From VXYL01 sp963665195 (lineage in GTDB: Bacteria; Pseudomonadota; Gammaproteobacteria; Pseudomonadales; Azotimanducaceae), in the NCBI GenBank assembly GCA_963665195.1, contig OY762070.1:2108001-2172000 (forward strand): a DNA stretch of 64,000 bases. Direction: 5' to 3'. The notes beneath the pieces are model-generated. The model had not been told where the DNA came from. It worked only from the letters and a program-made list of their open reading frames with translations, and ran no database searches. Of the stretch, positions 10,077-18,951 are shown one piece after another (positions within the stretch are counted from its first letter, which is position 1; each line of letters opens with the position of its first letter). A program made the translations under genes and the position numbers.

Positions 10077-11426
10077 TCATGCCGGGTCGTAGCGCCGGAT
10101 GCGGTCGATCAGCACACTGAGCTTCTCCGTGGCGCCGGTGGCCGCGAGGAACTTGGCGTAGGCGGACTCGGCGTTGTTGATCAGCTCGTCGTAGGTCATC
10201 ACGCGAATCCGGTGCGGCCGTAAGGACTCCTCGTCCAGTCGGCGCGTCTCGGGATCGTCCCAATCCCGCGGCAGACGGCCGACCAGGCACACGCCGTCGG
10301 TCGGCAGTGCCGCCTGTTTGGGGTCCTTGGCCACCTCGTCGCGGGCGGCGCGCATGTACCGGCGTAGCTGCTCCTCGATTTCCGTCTTGGCAAGCCGCCG
10401 CGAACCGCGCTTCAGTTCTACGATCACATGGCCCGCCGCGACCCGGCGGTACCGGATGTCGGTGCGGTACTGCACACGCCCGCCGCGGACATCCTTCAGG
10501 GCGGCTTGTATGCGTTTTTCCATGCTGGCGTACTCGGTGGCCCGTTCCCAAGCCGGATCAAGTAGCCACAGATGGTCGAAGATGTACTCCTGAAGCACGC
10601 GCTCCTTCACGTCTGCGGCGACCTTCTCGCTGAGCTTGCGGATGACCTTGAGCCGCTCATTGACGATCTCGCGGTAGTTCGCGGCCTCGATGGCATCGAG
10701 TTCCGCCAGGAACTCCAAGCTTGAGCTCTGCGGGCAGCTCGTCGTACCACTCCTTCAGCGGCGCGTTGCCAGCCAGAGCATTCTGCAGCCCCCTTTTGTC
10801 CTTGTTCGTCTCCGTCCAGATGTGGCGCAACTCGGTGTCCAGAAAGGCCTTCAAGGCTTGGAAGCGGGGATCGTCGACGGCGATGCTCTGTCTGCTCGAC
10901 GTGGCGATGTCGTCCTTATCATCTTGGTCGAGGAAATCCTCGGCGATCTCGCCGAACATGAACTTCGTGATCATCCCGCCGAGCCGGAACTCCTGCAGAA
11001 TGTCCTCTTGAGCAACCTTGCCGCGCACGACCACGGCGATCTTGTTCAGGTTGTCGCCGCCGCCGTCGCGGTCCAGGTCGTTGGATCGGTGGGCTATGGC
11101 GATCCAGCCGCTGACGGAGTGGCAGCCTTGCGGGTCTGCGTTGCCGTTCTCTTTGAATCGATGCGGACGGTCGTATTGCATCGAATGGCCGTTGCCGGTG
11201 TCGCGATCCAGATTGGGGCATCGGGAGGCGTAGTCCTCAGCGTATTGGAAGACCTTTCGCCCATCGGCTTGCGCCCGCGCGCAGTGACGGACGGTTGGCC
11301 ATCTCGCTTGCGGTAGCCGACATAGAGGAACTTCTCGTTGATGTCGGTCAAGGTCCATGCCGATGCCGTTGTCCCGAACGGTGATGGTCATCGCCTCCGG
11401 GTCGAGATCCACATCCACTTCCGTCG
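10077..11426 (-). pseudogene. Remnant of an ATP-binding (GHKL) restriction protein with C-terminal nuclease-like domain
   Basis: Pieces of one protein survive in different frames. After the fusion point comes ITVRDNGIGMD, the GHKL ATPase G1 box. The next piece, TDINEKFLYVGYRKRDGQP, lies in another frame (from 11351), then GRKPMG. The first frame resumes around VSGWIAIAHRSND and continues through KIAVVVRGKVAQEDIL and DDIATSSRQSIAVDDPRF to near 10720. A further frame change leads to a 213-codon tail (10077-10718). The tail has TDIRYRR...HVIVELKRG, a D...ExK pattern as in PD-(D/E)XK nucleases. The ATPase N box and the following lid region are missing. This layout resembles the ATP-binding restriction proteins encoded next to cytosine methyltransferases (BbrUI/HgiDII type); that name is from memory and tentative. 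Not functional as it stands. Confidence 0.75.
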
Positions 11427-11793
11427 CGATCGACACGAAGTCCGGGGTGCCCTCCTTCACCAGCCGGGCGAACTCGTCCACCAGCGAACAGTCGTCATCG
11501 GCCTGCGGCCGGCGTCGGTTGTGCGCGGAGAACGGCTGGCAGGGGGCGCAGCCGACCAGAGCCGTGGCGGCACCTGCTCCGAAGTACTCGGAAAGGTCCT
11601 CGAAGGCCACGTTGCGAATGTCCTTGCAGACGAACTCGGCGTCGCCGTTGTTCGCCTCGAACGCGTACCGGCAAGCGGCGTCGTTGTCGAACCCGGCCCT
11701 GACGTCGATGCCGGCGAGTCGGAGCCCGTGCGTCAGGCCGCCGATGCCGCAGAAAAGGTCCACGGCTTGGATTGTCCGGCTTGCTGCGTTCAT
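11427..11793 (-). pseudogene. Truncated DNA (cytosine-5) methyltransferase, N-terminal fragment
   Basis: From the ATG at 11793 the frame reads VDLFCGIGGLTHGL (motif I, S-adenosylmethionine binding) and GCAPCQPFSAH (motif IV with the catalytic PCQ cysteine). It then breaks off after PDFVSI, exactly where the ENV motif (VI) should follow. The frame runs without a stop into the ATPase remnant (ATEVDVDLD), so both genes lost sequence in one deletion. Motifs VI to X and the target recognition domain are absent, so methylation is not expected. With the neighbouring ATPase/nuclease remnant this is a dead restriction-modification locus. Confidence 0.85.
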
Positions 11794-12044
11794 CGGCTCG
11801 GCCACTCGGGGCGCACCCGCTTGCGGGCTTCGCCACGGATTCTAGCGCCACCTGTGTGTCCGCCGCGCACAAACCATCGGTCAACGCGGCCACCCCACGC
11901 GATCCTGACCTGTTCCGGTTCAGACACATTTGGCACCGACCGGCCATACTGGCCGAGCGGCACCGGAAGGCGGGAAGCCCGCCCCCCGACGCCGGATCGG
12001 GTAGCCTCCGGTGAACGCGAACCCACTGAAAGGAGGCCCGAACC

Positions 12045-12395
12045 ATGAACATCGGATCCATGCGCGTGCGACCGTACCACAGCATCGCGGTCGACGAGAA
12101 CGTGCCGCCGTCGACCGCCGAGCGGTACCGGACGCTGGAGCGCTTCGACCGCCTGCGCGCCGCCGACTGCGAGGAGGCCGAGGCGCTGGCCCAGGTCGGC
12201 ATCAGCCGCCGCACGATGTATCCGTGGAACCGCGCACTTGCGCCGAAGTCCACCCGCCCGCATCGCGTCCGCCGGCGCGCCTGCAAGCCGAAGGACGTCG
12301 CGGCGGTCATGAAGCTGCGCCGCATGTCGCTTCGCCATCGCCGAGCCCACACACTTGTCGAGGTCATTCATGACCCGTCGCAGCTTGAGCTGTGA
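12045..12395 (+). pseudogene. Truncated transposase/integrase N-terminus (helix-turn-helix part)
   Basis: 116 codons. The middle reads EEAEALAQVGISRRTMYPWN, a helix-turn-helix of the kind that opens IS3/IS481-type transposases and phage integrases. It is followed by APKSTRPHR and KPKDVAAVMKLRRM, the usual linker before a DDE catalytic domain. The stretch between the helix-turn-helix and APKSTRP looks internally deleted, and the catalytic domain is missing altogether. A strong ribosome binding site (AAAGGAGG, 12029-12036) precedes the ATG. The upstream 11806-12044 holds two small GC hairpins (11941-11955 and 11969-11983) and no gene. Mobile element debris next to a dead restriction locus. Confidence 0.6.
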
Positions 12396-12473
12396 CGAGG
12401 CGACCGCTTGGGACCCAGCATGTCGCCTTCCTCATCACTGTCTGGGGAGTGGCGTTCGAGTGTCCGGCTGTGA

Positions 12474-13088
12474 TCACGGCGGGCCTACGGCAGTGCGGGG
12501 ATCACCGCGAGTTGGCTGGTGTCTATCCCGGTTCCGCCAAAGCTCTGTCGGCTCCCCTAGCAGGAACCGCTCGAAGTAGTACGCCTGACAGCGTTCCCGT
12601 TGCTCCACGTCCCGCCACCAACACGCCGAGACCGGCGTAGCCAGAAAGCCGAACGAGAGGTGATGGGCGATGAACACCGGCATGTGGAGAAGACCGGCCA
12701 CGAACACGAACATGAGGCTGGCCACGGTCAGGTCCCGCCGCTGTACGGGGTCGGAGGCAGCCACCAGCCAGAAGATGAACGCGGCCATCGCCAGCGGTGC
12801 GAACTGCAGGCGTGCGCTTGCGGCACAAGCGAAGCAGACCGCAGCGATGAACCATTGGCGACGGCCCAACAACCAAGTTCCCGACGTGAACAGGAACAGG
12901 CCGTACATGAAGTCGTGGGCCGTGGTGGCGGCGAGAGTCCACCACGGGTTCACCGCGATCATCTACGTTCAGCTCAAGCCGTGGTGGTACGCCGCTGCTG
13001 CGCTGGCCAGCAAGAGCAGAGCGACGCCCGCAATGTCCGTCGGCGGCGGCGCGGTTTGGAACCACCACCGCCCGATGCGACCTTTCAC
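12474..13088 (-). pseudogene. Fragments of a polytopic membrane protein, interrupted
   Basis: Two hydrophobic pieces lie in tandem on the minus strand. The upstream piece (from a GTG near 13088) reads RIGRWWFQTAPPPTDIAGVA, continues as a membrane helix and stops at TGA after YHHGLS. A second frame starts at 12962 and reads NPWWTLAATTAHDFMYG followed by at least three membrane segments, ending at 12474. The split suggests an indel in a once-single membrane protein. I do not recognise the family; a membrane glycosyltransferase-like protein is one possibility. It ends five bases from the esterase stop at 13094. Confidence 0.4.
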
Positions 13089-13093
13089 GCCGC

Positions 13094-14158
13094 TTACGCG
13101 GGCGAGTCGTTCTGATCCGGGCGCGTGCTCCCGCGGCAGAAGTCCGCGATGCTGCGGGCGGTTTCGCGGCTGATCTCCGGGCAGGCGACGGGGAAGATCT
13201 CCGTGCCGTGGATCGTGCCCATCACTTGTCGGCAGCCCGCCGGTACGCCGGCGCGGAGCAGCAGGCGGTAGAAGCCCACGCCCTCGTCGCGCAGCGGGTC
13301 GCATTCGTTGACGCTGACCATCACCGGCGGCAGGCCGCGCACGTCGTCCTCCGTGGCGAAGCCGGGCCAGGCGAGGGGGTTGCCGGCTTCGAGTTCTTCG
13401 ATGCCGTAGGCCATCGCGCCGCGGTTGTTGTGCAGGTCCAGGAGGATGCCGTTGTTCTCGGTGGAGGACGGGTTCTCCGGCAGCGGCCAGTGGCCGGCGA
13501 TGTAGGGGCACAGCGCGTAGAGGCCGTGGATCAGGCCGATGTCGCCGTCGCGCAGCAGCTTGAGGCCGGTGGCGAGGGTCAGATTGCCGCCGCCGCTTTC
13601 GCCGGCGACGATGATGCGGCTGGCGTCGATGCCGAGCGACTCCGCGTTTGCGGATAGCCACTTGAGGCCCGAGACGCAGTCGTTCAGCCCCGCCGGGAAC
13701 GGCGCCACTTCCGGGGCCGAAGAGGGGGTGAGCGCATTGCGGAAGTCCACCATGGCGACGGCGACGCCTTGCGCGGCGATGATGCGTCCCCATGCCCGGT
13801 AGTTGCCGAAGAAGCAGGACATGGACTGCATCCCGCCGCCGTGGATGTAGTAGACGCACGGCTGGGTTTCGTCGCCCTCGGCGCGGATGAACTGCACCTT
13901 CACGGTGTTGGCGTCGGGCGCGGACTCGAAGGTGAGCGTCTTCGTCAGAAGTCCCGTCGACGGGGCGATCTCCTCCGTGTCGCAGAGCGCGAGGAAGGCT
14001 TCCGTGCCCTGCGCTTGGGCCTTGGCCTGCTCGGAGTTCGCTTCCGCCAAGAGCTGTTCGCGGCTCTCCGCGTCGCCGGGATTGCCCATTTCCGGGCCGG
14101 CCCCGAACACGGCCTTGATGCGGGGATCGATGCGCGGGTCTTCGGTGAGCTTGGACAT
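13094..14158 (-). CDS. Alpha/beta hydrolase, hormone-sensitive lipase-like esterase
   Basis: 354 residues. It carries the oxyanion-hole motif YYIHGGGMQS of the hormone-sensitive lipase (Abhydrolase_3) family, the nucleophile elbow GESGGGN, a catalytic aspartate in SVNECDPLRDEG and a histidine in GTIHGTE. No signal peptide is seen, so it is probably cytoplasmic and acts on short-chain or carbocyclic esters. It lies 33 nt downstream of ilvC in the same direction. The ilv operon may therefore read into it, although the function is unrelated. Confidence 0.88.
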   Translation of the reverse strand: MSKLTEDPRIDPRIKAVFGAGPEMGNPGDAESREQLLAEANSEQAKAQAQGTEAFLALCDTEEIAPSTGLLTKTLTFESAPDANTVKVQFIRAEGDETQPCVYYIHGGGMQSMSCFFGNYRAWGRIIAAQGVAVAMVDFRNALTPSSAPEVAPFPAGLNDCVSGLKWLSANAESLGIDASRIIVAGESGGGNLTLATGLKLLRDGDIGLIHGLYALCPYIAGHWPLPENPSSTENNGILLDLHNNRGAMAYGIEELEAGNPLAWPGFATEDDVRGLPPVMVSVNECDPLRDEGVGFYRLLLRAGVPAGCRQVMGTIHGTEIFPVACPEISRETARSIADFCRGSTRPDQNDSPA

Positions 14159-14191
14159 TCGTGTTCCTCCGTCTAGCCTCTTTTGGTGGCC

Positions 14192-15211
14192 TCAGTTCTT
14201 CGACTTGTCCACCAGCTTGTTCTCTTCGATCCACGGCATCATGGCGCGCAGCTTCGCGCCCACTTCCTCGATCTGATGGCCGCTGCTCATGCGGCGCATG
14301 GCCTTGATGCTCGGCGCGCCGGCCTGGTTCTCGGTGACGAACTCGCGGGCGAAGCGCCCGGATTGGATCTCCGCTAGGATGCGCTTCATTTCCGCCTTCG
14401 TTTCATCCGTGACGATGCGCGAACCGCGCGTCAGGCCACCGTATTCGGCGGTATTGGACACCGTGTACCACATGTTGCTGATGCCGCCTTCGTAGAAGAA
14501 ATCGACGATCAGCTTGAGCTCGTGCAGGCACTCGAAATAGGCCATCTCCGGGGCGTAGCCGGCTTCCACTAGCGTCTCGAAGCCGGCCGTGACCAGCGCC
14601 GCGGCGCCGCCGCAGAGCACGGTCTGCTCGCCGAAGAGGTCCGTTTCCGTCTCTTCCCGGAACGAGGTCTCGATGATCCCGGCCCGCCCCGCGCCGTTGG
14701 CGCAGGCGTAGGAGAGGGCGATGTTCTTGGCCTGGCCGCTGGCGTCGCGGCCGATGGCGATCAGCGACGGCACGCCGCCGCCCTCGACGTAGGTGGAGCG
14801 CACGGTATGGCCCGGCCCCTTCGGCGCGATCATGATGATGTCCACGTCCTCGCGCGGCTCGATGAGCTGGAAGTGGATGTTGAAGCCGTGCGCGAAGGCG
14901 ATGGCGGCGCCTTCCTTGAGGTTCGGCTCGATCTGCTCGGCGTAGATGCGCGCCTGATGCTCGTCCGGCGTCAGCAGCATGACGAGGTCCGCGCCCTGCA
15001 CAGCTTCGTCCACCGCCGCCACGTCGAAGCCGGCGTTCTCCGCCTTCGTCCACGAGCCGGAGCCCGGCCGCAGGCCCACCTTGATGTCGGCGACGCCGGA
15101 GTCGCGCAGGTTGTTGGCGTGCGCGTGGCCCTGGGAGCCGTAGCCCACCACCACCACCTGCATCTTCTGGATGATGGAAAGGTCCGCATCCTTGTCGTAG
15201 TAGACCTGCAT
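14192..15211 (-). CDS. ilvC: Ketol-acid reductoisomerase (NADP+), class I
   Basis: Converts acetolactate or acetohydroxybutyrate to the dihydroxy acids of valine, leucine and isoleucine synthesis, using NADPH and Mg2+. 339 residues, the class I length. The Rossmann motif GYGSQGHAHANNLRDSG is near residues 24-40. The metal-binding acidic residues are in ETETDLFGEQ, and the second conserved region is CLHELKLIVDFFYEGG. The start ATG 15211 has a GAGGAA ribosome binding site. It is downstream of ilvN by 12 nt, giving an ilvB-ilvN-ilvC operon. Confidence 0.98.
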   Translation of the reverse strand: MQVYYDKDADLSIIQKMQVVVVGYGSQGHAHANNLRDSGVADIKVGLRPGSGSWTKAENAGFDVAAVDEAVQGADLVMLLTPDEHQARIYAEQIEPNLKEGAAIAFAHGFNIHFQLIEPREDVDIIMIAPKGPGHTVRSTYVEGGGVPSLIAIGRDASGQAKNIALSYACANGAGRAGIIETSFREETETDLFGEQTVLCGGAAALVTAGFETLVEAGYAPEMAYFECLHELKLIVDFFYEGGISNMWYTVSNTAEYGGLTRGSRIVTDETKAEMKRILAEIQSGRFAREFVTENQAGAPSIKAMRRMSSGHQIEEVGAKLRAMMPWIEENKLVDKSKN

Positions 15212-15223
15212 GTTCGTTCCTCG

Positions 15224-15721
15224 CTACAGACTGAGAATCTTGTCGCCGCGCCCCAAGCCCGACACGCCGGAGCGGACGACCTCCAGAATCGTCGCGTCGC
15301 CGAGCGCGCGCAGAAAGGCATCGAGCTTCTCGGAAGGCCCGGTGAGCTGAGCGGTGTAGGCGGTACTGGTGACGTCGATGATCTGGCCGCGGAAGATGTC
15401 GCAGGTGCGCTTGATCTCGGCTCGCTCTGTGTCGACGGCGCGCACCTTCACCATCATCAGCTCGCGCTCGATGTGGTCGCCCTCCGTCAGGTCCACCACT
15501 TTCACGACTTCGATCAGCCGGTTCAGATGCTTGGTGATCTGTTCGATGCGGCCTGCATCGCCGAACGTGGAGAGCGTTACGCGGGACAGCGTCTTGTCTT
15601 CGGTGGGCGCCACGGTGAGCGTCTCGATGTTGTAGTTGCGCTGCGCGAAGAGGCCCATGACGCGGGACAGCGCCCCGGCCTCGTTCTCCATCAGGATGGC
15701 GAGCAGCCGACGGGTGTTCAC
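15224..15721 (-). CDS. ilvN: Acetolactate synthase small (regulatory) subunit
   Basis: 165 residues, matching IlvH/IlvN length (about 163). The ACT domain opens LLAILMENEAGALSRVMGLF and carries the feedback valine-binding region. The C-terminal domain activates the large subunit. The start is GTG at 15721, overlapping the ilvB stop codon by four bases (GTGA), which implies translational coupling and equimolar subunits. Confidence 0.97.
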   Translation of the reverse strand: MNTRRLLAILMENEAGALSRVMGLFAQRNYNIETLTVAPTEDKTLSRVTLSTFGDAGRIEQITKHLNRLIEVVKVVDLTEGDHIERELMMVKVRAVDTERAEIKRTCDIFRGQIIDVTSTAYTAQLTGPSEKLDAFLRALGDATILEVVRSGVSGLGRGDKILSL

Positions 15722-17496
15722 ACGTCCTCCCGCAGATCGTCGCGGCCGGGGGCGCGTTCGAGCACCATGTCCGCCATCGAACCGCCCTTGATGGCCATCG
15801 GGTAGACGTGCTCGTCCGGGTCGATGTGGGCGTCGATGAACACCAGATCGTCCTTGTGCTTGGTGCCGAACGCATCCGCCACCACCGCTTCGAGTTCCGC
15901 TAGGTCGTCCACCCGGTAGGCGACGTGGCCGAAGGACTCCGTGAGCGCCTTGAAGTCCGGCAGCGCGTCGCGGTAGGTGCTGTGCGAGTGGCGGCCGCCG
16001 TACTGCATGTCCTGCCACTGCTTCACCATGCCGAGCGCCTGGTTGTTCAGATTGACGATCTTGATGGGCAGGGCGTATTGCATGCAGGTGGAGAGCTCCT
16101 GCATGTTCATCATGAAGCTGCCCTCGCCGGTGATGCAGACCACGGTCTTGCCGGGATGGGCGAACTGCACGCCCATGGCCGCTGGCAGCCCGAAGCCCAT
16201 CGTGCCGAGCCCGCCGCTGTTGATCCAGCGGCGCGGCGCGTTGAACTGGTAGTACTGCGCGGCGAACATCTGGTGCTGGCCGACATCGCTGGTAACGAAG
16301 GCGTCGCCCCCGGTCGCCCTGTAGACCGCCTGCACGACATGCTGCGGCAGCAGCGCGCCGTCCGCGCCGGAGCGATGGCGCTGATCGTGGTCCAGGCCGT
16401 GCGCTTCGCGCCAAGCGTCGATGCGCGCTCGCCAGGCGGCGATGGCCTCGCGGTCCACGCAGTCCGGGTCGTTGTCGAGGGCGGCATCGACCAAGCGCCC
16501 GATCTCGCCGAGCACCTGGCCCGAGGGGCCGACGATCGGGATGTCTGCGTTGACGATCTTGGAGATCGTGGCGGGGTCGATATCCACATGCACCACCTTG
16601 GCGTCCGGCGCGAACTTGGCGGGATCGTTCGTCACCCGATCGTCGAAGCGGGCGCCGGCGGCGAAAATCAGATCCGCATGGTGCATCGCCATGTTCGCCT
16701 CGTAGGTGCCGTGCATGCCGAGCATCCCCAGAAACTGCGGGTCGCTGCCTGGGAATGCGCCGAGGCCCATCAGCGTGTTCGTCACCGGGTAGCCGAGGCG
16801 CTTGGCCAGTGCCGTGAGCGAGTCCGCAGCATCGCCTTGGATGACGCCGCCGCCGGTGTAGATGACCGGGCGCTTGGCTGCCAGAAGGGCGGCGACCGCC
16901 TTGCGGATCTGCCCGCCGTGGCCGCGCGTCGCCGGCGCGTAGGAGCGCAGCGAGACGCTGTCCGGGAAGCGGTAGTCGAAGGCTTCGTTCGGGTCCGTCG
17001 TGTCCTTCGGCACGTCGATCACGACCGGGCCCGGGCGGCCCGAACGGGCGATGTAGAACGCCTCCTTGACGATCCGCGGCAGCTCCTCGGCGCACTTGAC
17101 CATGTAGCTGTGCTTCACCACGGGGCGGGAGACGCCCACCATGTCCGTTTCCTGGAAGGCGTCGGTGCCGATCATCTCGTTCGGCACCTGCGCGGAGACG
17201 ACGACGATGGGGATGGAGTCCATGTAGGCGGTGGCGATGCCGGTGATCGCGTTCGTCGCGCCGGGGCCGGAAGTCACCAGAACGACGCCGGCCTTGCCGG
17301 TGGCCCGCGCGTAGCCGTCCGCCATGTGCGTCGCGGCCTGCTCGTGGCGGACGAGGATGTGCTCGATGCGCTGCTGCTTGAAGATCGCATCGTAGATGTG
17401 CAGCGCCGCCCCGCCGGGGTAGCCGAAGATGTACTCGACCCCCTCGTCCTGCAGGGCGCGGATCAGCATTTCGCCGCCGGAAAGGCGCTCGGTCAT
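15718..17496 (-). CDS. ilvB: Acetolactate synthase large (catalytic) subunit
   Basis: Thiamine diphosphate and FAD enzyme that condenses pyruvate with pyruvate or 2-oxobutyrate, the first common step of branched-chain amino acid synthesis. 592 residues. The ThDP catalytic glutamate lies in LVRHEQAATHMADGYARA. The FAD-linked region and the C-terminal GEGSFMMNMQELST...NNQALGMV segment of the ThDP-binding motif (GDG changed to GEG, as is usual in AHAS) are present. It is first in the operon with ilvN and ilvC. No attenuator peptide or branched-chain-rich leader was found upstream. Confidence 0.97.
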   Translation of the reverse strand: MTERLSGGEMLIRALQDEGVEYIFGYPGGAALHIYDAIFKQQRIEHILVRHEQAATHMADGYARATGKAGVVLVTSGPGATNAITGIATAYMDSIPIVVVSAQVPNEMIGTDAFQETDMVGVSRPVVKHSYMVKCAEELPRIVKEAFYIARSGRPGPVVIDVPKDTTDPNEAFDYRFPDSVSLRSYAPATRGHGGQIRKAVAALLAAKRPVIYTGGGVIQGDAADSLTALAKRLGYPVTNTLMGLGAFPGSDPQFLGMLGMHGTYEANMAMHHADLIFAAGARFDDRVTNDPAKFAPDAKVVHVDIDPATISKIVNADIPIVGPSGQVLGEIGRLVDAALDNDPDCVDREAIAAWRARIDAWREAHGLDHDQRHRSGADGALLPQHVVQAVYRATGGDAFVTSDVGQHQMFAAQYYQFNAPRRWINSGGLGTMGFGLPAAMGVQFAHPGKTVVCITGEGSFMMNMQELSTCMQYALPIKIVNLNNQALGMVKQWQDMQYGGRHSHSTYRDALPDFKALTESFGHVAYRVDDLAELEAVVADAFGTKHKDDLVFIDAHIDPDEHVYPMAIKGGSMADMVLERAPGRDDLREDV

Positions 17497-17857
17497 CAGG
17501 TCTCGCCGAAGCCGGTTGGCTCAAGGGGGCGCGTATTCTAACGACTCCGCGGCACCCCAACAGGGCGCAGACACCTGCGGGTGTACGACAAATGTCTGGT
17601 AAACGCGCCGGGAGCGGTATGTGATTCCAGCAAGGGTGTTGGCGCGCCTTGCAGGCGCGACAGCCCCGCTACGGCCGCTGGGCGCGGCGCTCTGATCCCA
17701 GTTCGCCAGATCCCTTTGCAGCTCCGCCTCGACGGCTTGCGCCCGTGCGCCGCTGAACGCCTCCGGCAGTCGTCGCTTCAGCACAGCCAAGGCATCGAGC
17801 AGCGCCCGGTTCTCCTCAGCGTTAGCAGGAGCATGAGGCGCCGCCGTTCGTCGTCCA
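17497..17857. other. 361-bp region between ilvB and rluD, no clear gene
   Basis: It holds the ilvB promoter region and a 6-bp hairpin, CGCGCC-TTGCA-GGCGCG, at 17643-17659. Directly after the rluD stop, an ATG on the minus strand opens 26 codons (MDDERRRLML...). Another frame over the same bases is open for about 100 codons but lacks a start and runs into the ilvB promoter. It could be a frameshifted small gene; I see no family in it. Confidence 0.4.
17535..17540 (-). promoter_or_regulatory. Putative -10 element of the ilvB operon
   Basis: TAGAAT on the minus strand followed by ACGCGCCCCC, 38 nt before the ilvB ATG. It matches the pattern seen before several other genes of this window. The implied leader of about 30 nt is too short for peptide-based attenuation. 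Confidence 0.4.
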
Positions 17858-18889
17858 TCATTGTTGCCGCGCCGATGAGTCGCTGCGGCGCTCGCCGGAA
17901 AGGGCTTGCAGGAGATCCGCCATGTCCGACGGCAACGCTGCCGCGAAGCGGAGCGGGGTGGCGGAGAGCGGATGGTCGAAGGCCAAGGCCGCCGCATGGA
18001 GGGCCTGGCGAGGGAAGCCGCGCACGGTTTGCGCCTCGGCGGCGTTCGCCGTCGGTGGGACGACGCCGCGGGCGCCGTAGACGCGGTCCCCCACCAATGG
18101 ATGACCGAGCGAAGCGAGGTGAACACGCACCTGATGCGTGCGCCCGGTTTCGAGTTCCGCTTCGATGAACGTGTGGACGGCGAAGCGCTGCCGCACGGAG
18201 AAGCGGGTGGCCGCAGGGCGACCATCGGTGCGCACCGCTTGGCGGAGGCGGTTGCGGGGGTCCCTGCCGATGGGAAGTTCGACTCGCTGGTCGGCGATCA
18301 CGCGGCCTTCGGCGATGGCCAGATAGCGGCGCTCGATGCGGCGGTCGCCCATGGCGGCGATGAGGCGGGCTTGGGCCGTGGCCGTGGCGGCGACCACCAT
18401 GAGGCCGCTGGTGTCCTTGTCCAGGCGATGCACCAGGCCCGCGCGGGGCAGCGTGGCGAGCGCCGGCCGGTGGTGCAGCAGGCCGTTGACGAGGGTGCCG
18501 CGGGGGTTGCCGGCGCCCGGATGCACCACGAGGCCCGGCGGTTTGTCCACCACGATGACGGCTTCGTCCTCGAAGACGATGGGGAAGTCGAGCGGCTCGG
18601 CGGCTTGCCAGTCGAAGCGCGGCGCACGCTCGATGGTCGCGGCCAGTCGCTGGCCTTCGGCGACGGGCGTCTTGGGCTTCACGACGCGACCGTCGAGCGT
18701 CAGGGCGCCGGACTTCAACCAGCGGGCGATGTCCGAGCGGGAGATTCCGCTCGACTCGCCGAACATCCGCGCCGCCGCCGCATCCACGCGCTGGTCGGCG
18801 AACTCGGCGGGCACGAGGGCGTCTAAGCGCAGCGTCTCCGCCCTTTCCGGGAGTTCCCGTGCCTGGTCCCGTCGTTCGCCCATCGCCAT
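17858..18889 (-). CDS. rluD: 23S rRNA pseudouridine synthase, RluD type
   Basis: Makes pseudouridines in helix 69 of 23S rRNA. About 343 residues from ATG 18889 (an ATG at 18883 is equally possible; E. coli RluD is 326). An S4 RNA-binding domain lies first (ARWLKSGALTLDGRVVKPKT). The catalytic aspartate is in GLVHRLDKDTSGLMVV, and the C-terminal motif TGRTHQVRVHLASLGHPLVGD is present. It is divergent from bamD, as in E. coli. RluD and BamD promoters must share the 60-bp gap at 18890-18951. Confidence 0.95.
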   Translation of the reverse strand: MAMGERRDQARELPERAETLRLDALVPAEFADQRVDAAAARMFGESSGISRSDIARWLKSGALTLDGRVVKPKTPVAEGQRLAATIERAPRFDWQAAEPLDFPIVFEDEAVIVVDKPPGLVVHPGAGNPRGTLVNGLLHHRPALATLPRAGLVHRLDKDTSGLMVVAATATAQARLIAAMGDRRIERRYLAIAEGRVIADQRVELPIGRDPRNRLRQAVRTDGRPAATRFSVRQRFAVHTFIEAELETGRTHQVRVHLASLGHPLVGDRVYGARGVVPPTANAAEAQTVRGFPRQALHAAALAFDHPLSATPLRFAAALPSDMADLLQALSGERRSDSSARQQ

Positions 18890-18910
18890 GCAAAACGGTC
18901 GCGTTTGGCC

Positions 18911-18916
18911 TAGGAT
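18911..18916 (+). promoter_or_regulatory. Putative -10 element of bamD
   Basis: TAGGAT followed by ACGCGCCCC, 35 nt before the GTG start at 18952. It is nearly the same string as the one before ilvB (TAGAATACGCGCCCC). Confidence 0.35.
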
Positions 18917-18951
18917 ACGCGCCCCTCGCCCATGCTGATGACCGCCGCCCC

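Noticed and set aside
15224..17560. A continuous minus frame suggesting an IlvB-IlvN fusion
   Set aside because: The ilvB part of that frame is out of phase. The true ilvB stops at 15718 and ilvN starts at an overlapping GTG, so there are two genes.
17620..17860. Small protein gene downstream of rluD
   Set aside because: The ATG frame stops after 26 codons, and the longer frame has no start and runs into the ilvB promoter. Without a family match it stays unannotated.
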